In this document: piece after piece, positions 57,457-64,000 of the stretch
Layout: every line of letters starts with the position of its first letter
Numbering within the stretch: position 1 is the first letter of the stretch
DNA from: Trebonia sp963773105
GTDB taxonomy: Bacteria; Actinomycetota; Actinomycetes; Streptosporangiales; Streptosporangiaceae
Assembly (NCBI GenBank): GCA_963773105.1
Contig: CAVZAA010000005.1
Span: 744,001-808,000 of the forward strand
Length of the DNA stretch: 64,000 nucleotides
Direction: 5' to 3'
Notes under the pieces: generated by a model
What the model saw: only the letters and a program-made list of their open reading frames with translations
Told to the model about the DNA's origin: nothing
The model's database searches: none
Translations under genes and position numbers: made by a program

Positions 57457-57630
57457 GTCGAGGGCCGCGTTCTGCTGCACCTGGCCACCGGCTGGGTCTC
57501 GGTCGGCCCCGAATTCGAGGCCGCCATCGACGTCCCCGACGCCGAGGAACGCGCGCGCCACGTCGAGGACGCCATCCGCACTCTGCTGAGCCAGCCGGTG
57601 GTTGCCGAGAGCGCGGCTACCGGCGGGTGA
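57457..57630 (+). pseudogene. Remnant of an unidentified gene
   Basis: An open stretch just after an in-frame TAG reads RVLLHLATGWVSVGPEFEAA and continues through DVPDAEERARHVEDAIRTLL to a TGA. It is amphipathic and strongly coding-like, but has no start and is only about 55 codons. It is probably the 3' end of a lost gene; it overlaps the Ddn-like gene by 14 bp. Confidence 0.4.
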
Positions 57631-58045
57631 GCCGCAGCACCGGGATCGTGCGGATGCCCTCGGTCTGCTTCGCGTAGTCGCCGAAGCCGGGCATGCGGTT
57701 GACCTGCTCGGCGAAGATGCGGTCGCGTTTGTCGCCGGTGACCTCTTTGATGGCGACCTCGAGGGTGTTCGTTCCCACCTCGACGGTGGCCTCGCCCGCC
57801 GCGATCAGGTTGCGGTACCAGTCGGGGTGGTCCGGCGCGCCGCCCTTGGAGGCGAAGATGTACATCGAGTCGTCGCCGCCCTCGCCGGGGAGGTACACCA
57901 GCGGGGTGATGTACGCCTTGTCGCTCGTCCGGCCGACGTGATGCACCAGGATCATCGGCGCGCCCGCGAAGGGGCCGCCGACGCGGCCTTCATTGGCGCG
58001 GAACTCGGTGATGACGCCCTTGTTCCAGTCGTTGGAATCTGTCAT
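57617..58045 (-). CDS. Ddn-like F420-dependent nitroreductase family protein
   Basis: A 142-residue split-barrel protein of the deazaflavin-dependent nitroreductase family. Typical segments are KGVITEFRANEGRVGGPFAG, PMILVHHVGRTSDKAYITPL and HPDWYRNLIAAGEATVEVG. The F420-binding Lys/Arg residues around GRTSDK are present. The start is the ATG with GGAAGG upstream; the longer frame has no support. Substrates of these proteins are usually quinones or nitroaromatics; here unknown. Confidence 0.88.
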   Translation of the reverse strand: MTDSNDWNKGVITEFRANEGRVGGPFAGAPMILVHHVGRTSDKAYITPLVYLPGEGGDDSMYIFASKGGAPDHPDWYRNLIAAGEATVEVGTNTLEVAIKEVTGDKRDRIFAEQVNRMPGFGDYAKQTEGIRTIPVLRLTRR

Positions 58046-58191
58046 GGCCTTCCAGTCCTGTGTCGATGAGGCGGTGAGCGTGCGATGTACCCAACCGAGG
58101 CTAGCCGGTGCCGCTCCGACCACGGTGGAGCGGCGAGCATGTCCCCCCACGGGCAGTCATCGCCGACGGTGCCACCTGGGCCGCCGCTGAA

Positions 58192-58776
58192 TCAGTGGAT
58201 GGCGGTGCCGAACAAGTGCCCGATGCCGTAGGTGAAGGCCAGGCCGAGCGCTCCGCCCACGACTACCCGCAGCACCGCCCGGCGCACGTCGCTGCCGCCC
58301 AGACGTGCGCTCAGGGTGCCGGTCAAGGCAAGCGCGACCAGAACGGCGACGAAAGCCACCGGAACCCGCGAGGCAGCCGGAGGCAGCAAGATGGCCACCA
58401 TCGGCAGCAGGGCGCCGGAGGTAAACGACAGCGCGGAAGCGACAGCGGCCTGGACGGGGCTGGGGATGTCCTCGGGATCGATGTGCAATTCGGCGTCGAG
58501 GTGGGCAGCCAGCGGATCGCGGGCGGGCAGTTCTTCAGCGACGGTGCGGGCGGTGGCCGCGGACAGACCCTTGGCCTCGTACAGCGCGGTCAGCTCGGTC
58601 AACTCGGCTTCCGGAGTGCTGGCCAGTTCTCGTTTTTCCTGCGTGATCTCGGCGCGCTCGCTGTCGCGCTGGCTGGACACCGAGACGTACTCACCGAGTG
58701 CCATCGACACCGCCCCGCCGACCAGCCCCGCCAGCCCGGCGGTAAAAATGGTCCGCGATGCCGCCCGCGTGCGGCT
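58192..58776 (-). pseudogene. VIT/CCC1-type metal transporter, 5'-truncated
   Basis: The C-terminal three-quarters of a VIT1-family Fe/Mn transporter. The conserved helix 2 motif SMALGEYVSVSSQRDSE is followed by the metal-binding helical hairpin EEKGL-type region (LTALYEAKGLSAATARTVAE) and three transmembrane helices. Reading upstream of the first possible start (GTG 58710), the frame still matches the family for about 22 residues (TIFTAGLAGLVGGAVS), then homology stops without the first helix (GANDGIVSTA-like). The gene has therefore lost its 5' end. Confidence 0.7.
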
Positions 58777-59008
58777 CCCCGGGATGAGTCGCCCGCCCGC
58801 CCTCGGCCGCCTCGACCTGAGCAGCGCGTCGTCCCTTCGAATAGGCGGATGAACGGGATAGACGAACGGCGCGAGTTACTCATTTGCTCATCTTCGATGC
58901 AACTCAGACACAACCAGCCAAGTCTCTCAAGCGTCTCTGATGGCGGTTTCCTGAGCTTTCCTTGAAGGTTCAGGCAACACGGCCTATCACGAGATCGGAG
59001 TTGCATAC

Positions 59009-61498
59009 ATGCGCGTACGACGAAGAAGGCAACAGCTTGCGGGCGCCCTGGCCCTGGCGGTGGTAGGGCTGGTGGGCCTAGCGGTGTCGCCGTCGGCGTC
59101 CGCCTCATCGACACGCACCGCAGCGAGGACGGCGAAGACGGCAAGGATGACCCTTCCGGCCGGGGAGCGGCAGGTGTGCCCGACGCCGACGAGTCCCGGC
59201 ATGATGGCCTGCCTGTCGGTCATCAAGAGCGGCAGGCGCGCCGCGTTCCACCCTGACCTGATCAATCCGTTCGCTTACCGACCGGTCGACCTGCAGAAGG
59301 CGTACAACCTGGTCGCGGCCTCCAAGGGCCGCGGCAAGGGCATGACGGTCGCGATCGTGGACGGCGGCGACGACCCGGACGCGGCCCGGAACCTGGCCGC
59401 CTACCGCAAGGAGTGGGGCCTGCCCGCGTGCAACACCGCCACCGGCGGGGGCTGCGTGGTGAAGATCAACCAGAACGGGAAGGCCAGCCCGCTGCCGATC
59501 GCGGACCCGACCGGGTCGTGGGAGGTCGAGGAATCCCTCGACCTGGACATGGTCTCGGCGATCTGCCCGAACTGCCGGATCTTGCTGGTCGAGGCCGACT
59601 TCGATCCCGCCAACATCCCGGGAGCGTACGACCCCGGCATCGCGCAGTTCTCGGCCGCGGAGGACGCCGCGGTGGCGCTCGGCGCGAAGTTCGTCTCCAA
59701 TAGCTGGGGCGGCCCGGACTCCTTTGCCGACCAGGCCTATGACCCCGCGTTCCGGCACCCGGGCGTCGCCATCACCGTCGCAGCGGGCGATGCGGGCTAC
59801 GGCGTGTCCTACCCAGCGAGCACCCAGTTCGTGACGTCCGTCGGCGGCACCAGCCTGGTCCCGGCGTCGGGCAAGTCCCGGGGCTGGACCGAGAGCGCCT
59901 GGAGCGGCACCGGGTCCGGCTGCTCGGCCATCGAAGCCAAGCCCGCGTGGCAGGCCGTCGACGACACCTCACCCGACGGATGCCTGACCAGGACCGACAA
60001 CGACGTGTCGGCGGTCGCCGACCCCAACACCGGCGTCTGGATCTACGACACCTACCCCTACCTGGGCCAGACGCTGGACTGGGAGTCCGTCGGCGGCACG
60101 AGCGCGGCATCGCCGATCATCGCCGCCGTGTACGCGCTGGCCGGAACCCCGAAATCGGGCACCTATCCGGCGTCCTACCTGTACCAGAAGGGCCACGCGG
60201 CGCACCTGTACCCGGCCACCGGCGGTACCAACGGGTGGTGCGAGACGTTCCGCGCCTACCTGTGCCACGGCGAGTCCGGTTACGACGCCCCGACCGGCCT
60301 GGGGACTCCGGACGGGATCACGGCCTTCGCGAGCACCACGGCCGGGAACACGATCTCCGTCACCGACCCGGGCACCCGGGATGTGGCCGCGGGCACGAAG
60401 CTGACGCTTGCGCTGCAGGCGACGGACTCGGACCGCAAGACCCTGACGTGGACCGCGCGGAACCTGCCGAAGGGCCTGTCGATCAGCCGGTCCGGCGTCA
60501 TCTCGGGCACCCCGGTCAAGACCGCAACCGCACTGACGTCAAAGGTGACGGTGACGGCGGACGACGCGAGCGGGGCGAAGGGATCGGCGTCCTTCACCAT
60601 CGTCGTGACGCCCGACTTGGCGGCGGGCTACCGCCAGGCGACCGGCCAGGTGGCCGCCATCTTCACCAGCATGTGCCTTGACGACACCGGCAACGCCACC
60701 GCGAACGGGACCAAGGCCGAGTTCGCGCCCTGCGCGACGTCGGCCGAGCAGCAGTGGGCGCTCGTGCCCGACGCGGCGCCTAACGGCAGCCAGACCCTGC
60801 AGATCCACAGCAAGTGCCTGGACACCGTCGGCACCGCCGGCGGCAGCGCGCTCGAGCTGGCGACCTGCAACGGCTCGGCCCGCGAGGCGTGGTCACTGGA
60901 ACAGGGCGAGGGCACCTTGACGAACCCCGCCACCGGCCTGTGCCTGACCGACCCGAACTCCAGCGCGACGGCCGCCCTGGCAGCCGAGATCTTCAACTGC
61001 GCCGCCAATCCGGCGGCCGGCGGGTCGGACCACTTCCAGCTCCCCACCGGCCCGATCGTGTCGGCGGTGGGCACGATGTGCGCCGAAGACCCGGGCAACA
61101 GCGCCGTTTCCGGCACTGCGGTGGTACTTGAGCCGTGCGACGGCAGCAACGCGCAGAGCTGGGGCGACTTCTCCGACTTCCTGTTCTCGGCGACCGGCGA
61201 ACCGTCCACCCACCAGGGGCTGTGCCTGACCGCGCTGGCCAAGACGAACCTGGCCCATCCCTTCGAATACCTGGAGAACACGCCGGTCGCGGTGAATACC
61301 TGCACGCCGACGCCCTCGCAGGGCAGCAACCCCATCAGCTACCTGAACTCCGACTGGGCGACCAGGCCGAACGGGGAAATCGTCAACACCGACGCCAACC
61401 TCTGCCTGGCCGACCGCGGTTCGTCCACCGCCAAGGGCAGCAAGCTCTTCCTTGAAGCTTGCGACGGGGACGCTGGCCAGATCTGGGGGGTGGGCTGA
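59009..61498 (+). CDS. Secreted sedolisin (S53) protease with Ig-like and ricin-type lectin domains
   Basis: An 829-residue exported protein. Signal peptide 1-33 (RRRRQQLAGALALAVVGLVG). The S53 catalytic domain (about 80-440) has the Glu/Asp pair in EVEESLDLDMVSAI, the oxyanion Asp in VAAGDAGYGVSYPAS and the Ser in SVGGTSAASPIIAA. An Ig-like domain with Pro-Lys-Gly-Leu and SGTPV motifs follows (about 445-535). The C-terminus (about 545-829) is a ricin-type beta-trefoil region with QxW-like repeats (EQQWAL, REAWSL, AQSWGD, GQIWGV). It probably degrades carbohydrate-associated protein outside the cell at acid pH. ATG start; the Shine-Dalgarno is weak. Confidence 0.92.
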   Translation: MRVRRRRQQLAGALALAVVGLVGLAVSPSASASSTRTAARTAKTARMTLPAGERQVCPTPTSPGMMACLSVIKSGRRAAFHPDLINPFAYRPVDLQKAYNLVAASKGRGKGMTVAIVDGGDDPDAARNLAAYRKEWGLPACNTATGGGCVVKINQNGKASPLPIADPTGSWEVEESLDLDMVSAICPNCRILLVEADFDPANIPGAYDPGIAQFSAAEDAAVALGAKFVSNSWGGPDSFADQAYDPAFRHPGVAITVAAGDAGYGVSYPASTQFVTSVGGTSLVPASGKSRGWTESAWSGTGSGCSAIEAKPAWQAVDDTSPDGCLTRTDNDVSAVADPNTGVWIYDTYPYLGQTLDWESVGGTSAASPIIAAVYALAGTPKSGTYPASYLYQKGHAAHLYPATGGTNGWCETFRAYLCHGESGYDAPTGLGTPDGITAFASTTAGNTISVTDPGTRDVAAGTKLTLALQATDSDRKTLTWTARNLPKGLSISRSGVISGTPVKTATALTSKVTVTADDASGAKGSASFTIVVTPDLAAGYRQATGQVAAIFTSMCLDDTGNATANGTKAEFAPCATSAEQQWALVPDAAPNGSQTLQIHSKCLDTVGTAGGSALELATCNGSAREAWSLEQGEGTLTNPATGLCLTDPNSSATAALAAEIFNCAANPAAGGSDHFQLPTGPIVSAVGTMCAEDPGNSAVSGTAVVLEPCDGSNAQSWGDFSDFLFSATGEPSTHQGLCLTALAKTNLAHPFEYLENTPVAVNTCTPTPSQGSNPISYLNSDWATRPNGEIVNTDANLCLADRGSSTAKGSKLFLEACDGDAGQIWGVG

Positions 61499-61611
61499 CC
61501 GCTGCCGCAGAACGCCGACATTCACGCCTGACGCGCTGAACTGGCCCGGCACGGCGAGTCCTGCGGCACGGGTACCGGCCTCGGCCGGTACCCGCGCCGC
61601 GGCCATGCAGG

Positions 61612-62331
61612 CTAGTCGTTGGCGCCGATTACCTGGAAGTCCGCGTTGACGAAGATGTGGTGGGGCCAGTTGACGCCGATGTTGTGAACCTCGTAATCGC
61701 CGTTGCTGAGTTCGACGACCCGATCGACGACGCCGCCCGGGTAGACGGCCAGCGCGGCTTCGGTGGCCTTGTCCGCGGTCGTGCCGCTAGCGAGGGTGCC
61801 AGAGCCTTGGCTGTAGTCCGATGGGATCGTGCCGACCTTCTCCGAGGAGCCCTGCGTCCCCTTGGAGTAGCCGATCACCTGCCCGCCGGGAGAGGACGCG
61901 TTGCTGCTGGTCGGGTCCACGATGACCTGGGCGGCTGTGATGGTCGAGCTGTCGGTCGTCCCTAGCACCAGGACCGGTGCGCCGACGGTGATGGCACTGA
62001 CCGTGGCCGGGCTGGTTCCCATCTCGTAGGTGGTGGATGACGCTTCCTTGATGGTCACCTTCTGGCCCGTTGCGGTCGTTAGCGTAAAGCCGGAAGGGGA
62101 CACACTGCCTGCCGTGCCGATCGAGCCGCCCGCGGCCGGGCCGGACCGGGCGTTGGATCCTTGACCTCCGCCTCCCAAGCCGCCGGCAAAGCCGTGGCTG
62201 GTGGTGCTGCTACTGCTGGCCGTGGTAGTGGCGCTGCTGGAAGTGGCGTCGACGATCCCGTAGGAGCCGCCTGCGATCACGACGGCCACTATTCCAGCCG
62301 CGACGACCCTAGACTTCTTGCTGGAAAACAT
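61612..62331 (-). CDS. Secreted protein with DUF5666-like and PepSY-like regions
   Basis: A 239-residue exported protein. A basic N-terminus precedes a hydrophobic helix (about 8-28), then a Ser/Thr/Gly-rich linker. A beta-barrel-like segment (about 75-140: GSVSPSGFTLTTATGQKVTI) recalls DUF5666. The C-terminal 60 residues (KATEAALAVYPGGVVDRVVE and YEVHNI) recall PepSY. It lies 208 bp downstream of the histidine kinase gene on the same strand; such secreted proteins are often controlled by or modulate a nearby two-component system. Confidence 0.75.
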   Translation of the reverse strand: MFSSKKSRVVAAGIVAVVIAGGSYGIVDATSSSATTTASSSSTTSHGFAGGLGGGGQGSNARSGPAAGGSIGTAGSVSPSGFTLTTATGQKVTIKEASSTTYEMGTSPATVSAITVGAPVLVLGTTDSSTITAAQVIVDPTSSNASSPGGQVIGYSKGTQGSSEKVGTIPSDYSQGSGTLASGTTADKATEAALAVYPGGVVDRVVELSNGDYEVHNIGVNWPHHIFVNADFQVIGAND

Positions 62332-62539
62332 TTGCTCTAACTCCTTGTCTCCTGGACTGTTAATCTCAGTTGTGCCAGCCCACGCTGGAGATTCTGTGGA
62401 GGAAAGCGTGAAACGCGCCTATAGATTGCTGAGCACGGATTTACCAGCAAGCTTTGAGCAAATGTTTCGCAATGATACGCCAAGGGTCGTGCCGTAAGAC
62501 CTGCAGAATCATCACGCCATTCCGCTACCGCAAAGCAGT

Positions 62540-64000
62540 TTAGGGAAGGCGGTCCTCTTGCGATTTGTTTGCGGTCACCTGGAAGGTCTCTGGCTGCGGG
62601 AGGCGCAGGTGGAACGTGGCTCCGCGGCCGGGCTGAGTGTCGAGAGTGAGCTCCCCGCCGTGGGCGGCGGCCAGCGACGCCGCAATGGCCAGACCGAGTC
62701 CGGCACCGCCACGGGCGCGGGCTCGGGCATCGTCGGTCCGGTAGAACCGCTCGAACACATGCGACGCCTGTTCCTTGGTCAAGCCCGGCCCCTGGTCGGC
62801 GACGGTGAGTCGCCCGCTGCCGGGCTCGCTCGACACCGTCACCGCGACTGGCGTTCCGGCCTGCGTGTGCTGGATGGCATTGCCGATCAGGTTGTCGATG
62901 ATCTGGCGCAGCCGCTCCGCGTCGGCATCCACGATTACCGGTTCGGCCGCCTCGAGCGTGATCGGCCGACCGGCGGCCACGATGCGAGCCTGCTGAACGG
63001 CCTGGGCCGCGATGCTGGCCAAGTCGACGGGCCGGCGCTCGATGGCGCGCCCTGCGTCGAACCTGGCCAGCAGCAAGAGATCGTCCACCAGCCGACCCAT
63101 CCGGCCGGACTCGCGGGCGATCAGACTCATCAGCCGCAGCAGTTCCTCCGGGTCAGCCTCGGGGCCCTGCTGCAGGCCGTATTCGGCGAGGCCGCGCATC
63201 GAGGTCAGGGGCGTTCGCAGTTCATGACTGGCATCGGCGATGAAGCGCCGCATCCGGTCCTGCGATTCCAGGGCGCGGGCCTCGCCGTCCGCTCGCGCCT
63301 GGTAGGCGGTCTCGATGCTGGCAAGCATCATGTCTAGCGCCTCGGCCAGTCGCCCGACCTCGGTATGCCCCGCCGCATGGTCGATGCGCCGGGAGAGATC
63401 ACCACCCGCGATCGCCGCCGCCGTCGACTCGATCTCCCGAAGCGGCGCCAGGCTGGCCCGCACCAGCGGCAGGCCAAGGCCAGCCAGCAGCACGACGGCG
63501 ACGGCCGCGGCCAGCGCGTCGGCAATTTCCAGGCGGCTGACCGTGCTATCGAGATCGCCGAGACCGGACGCGATGACCAGATGACCTCCGTTGGACAGCT
63601 GCTGCACCAGGACGCGCCAGGAATCTCCCGAGGTACCAGCAGCAACGGCGGTGAACGGCGTCCCGACGTCGCTAAGCTGCGCGGCGGACAGCCGCGGTCC
63701 GTCCGTCGCGCCCAGCGGGCCGCCTGCCATGCTGATCTTGCCGTCCGCGCTGATCACCTCGACCAGGAACTGCGCGGGCAGCGTCTGCGGACGGCTGCTG
63801 TCGCTGGGCCGGAGCTGCTCACGCGTCACGATGCGGCTCGCGGCCTTCGAGAAGTCCTGAAGCTGGTCGTCCACTCTGGTGAGCAGGTAGCTGCGCAGCA
63901 GCGTTGTACCGAGAATCGCGCTCAGCAGGGAGGTCAGGACGACCAGGAGCGCGGCGGTCGCCATGACCCGGGTCCGCAGGGACGCACCCCGGAATCCCTC
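62540..64000 (-). CDS. Sensor histidine kinase, HAMP/HisKA type (5' partial)
   Basis: The frame is open to the window edge, so the start is beyond it. Visible order: first transmembrane helix, an extracytoplasmic domain (about 40-155), second helix, HAMP (APLREIESTAAAIAGGDLSR), HisKA with ASHELRTPL, and HATPase with N box IDNLIGNAIQH, G1 VADQGPGL and G2 GGAGLGLAIA. The response regulator is probably just upstream, outside. It is an OmpR-partner type kinase. The secreted DUF5666-like gene follows it. Confidence 0.92.
   Translation of the reverse strand, partial: EGFRGASLRTRVMATAALLVVLTSLLSAILGTTLLRSYLLTRVDDQLQDFSKAASRIVTREQLRPSDSSRPQTLPAQFLVEVISADGKISMAGGPLGATDGPRLSAAQLSDVGTPFTAVAAGTSGDSWRVLVQQLSNGGHLVIASGLGDLDSTVSRLEIADALAAAVAVVLLAGLGLPLVRASLAPLREIESTAAAIAGGDLSRRIDHAAGHTEVGRLAEALDMMLASIETAYQARADGEARALESQDRMRRFIADASHELRTPLTSMRGLAEYGLQQGPEADPEELLRLMSLIARESGRMGRLVDDLLLLARFDAGRAIERRPVDLASIAAQAVQQARIVAAGRPITLEAAEPVIVDADAERLRQIIDNLIGNAIQHTQAGTPVAVTVSSEPGSGRLTVADQGPGLTKEQASHVFERFYRTDDARARARGGAGLGLAIAASLAAAHGGELTLDTQPGRGATFHLRLPQPETFQVTANKSQEDRLP

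Overview
The window is high-GC actinobacterial chromosome. The supporting markers are DUF2530, DUF3027 and DUF3263 proteins, a LytR-CpsA-Psr protein, a SigR-type ECF sigma factor, an IdeR/DtxR regulator, CIRCE-controlled groEL2, a protein O-mannosyltransferase, F420-dependent Ddn-like chemistry, and many starts with a -10 box (TANNNT) about 6 nt upstream and no Shine-Dalgarno. A filamentous order such as Streptosporangiales or a relative is likely, but I cannot name the genus. No prophage, insertion sequence or CRISPR array is visible. Most of the window is core genome, with accessory patches at about 4.6-5.6 kb and 57-62 kb.

Layout. 0-5 kb: ABC permease, NarL-type two-component pair, two DnaA boxes, a membrane protein and an HTH/LAGLIDADG-like gene beside tRNA-Gln. 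5.7-12 kb: desaturase with TetR, cysteine dioxygenase with rhodanese, Tam methyltransferase divergent from a MarR regulator, ABC-F ATPase. 12-22 kb: ispE-rsmA-tatD-metG, a polyprenol-sugar GT2, a GT39-like protein, rsmI and PMT. 22-30 kb: SigR-like sigma, an AsnB homologue lacking the glutaminase cysteine, an SDR, plsX and argS. 30-38 kb: a DtxR-PAS-GAF-PP2C-HATPase reading frame, pdxH, citrate synthase, serC with an antisense membrane peptide, thpR and MarR. 38-47 kb: DUF3027, MFS, two cold-shock proteins, groEL, a GT20 paralogue, and a SAM-I riboswitch in front of thrC. 47-57 kb: DUF3263, a subtilase-like protein lacking its catalytic triad, and an envelope/trehalose run (plsC, AlkP-like, LCP, GT4, otsA). 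57-64 kb: gene remnants, a Ddn-like reductase, a truncated VIT transporter, a secreted sedolisin with a ricin-type lectin, and a histidine kinase running off the end.

Reading frames. About ten single-base frame disruptions cut otherwise well-conserved genes: ABC-F, PMT twice, SDR, argS three times, SpoIIE, and the S8-like gene twice. Since argS is normally essential, most are probably sequence errors rather than pseudogenes. Fused or extended frames (DtxR-SpoIIE, serC, MarR at 37 kb) must be read with that in mind.

Most interesting items: the triad-less subtilase, the DtxR/SpoIIE fusion, the Cys-to-Ser asparagine synthetase, the SAM riboswitch on thrC, the antisense membrane peptide under serC, and the DnaA-box pair away from any visible origin genes.
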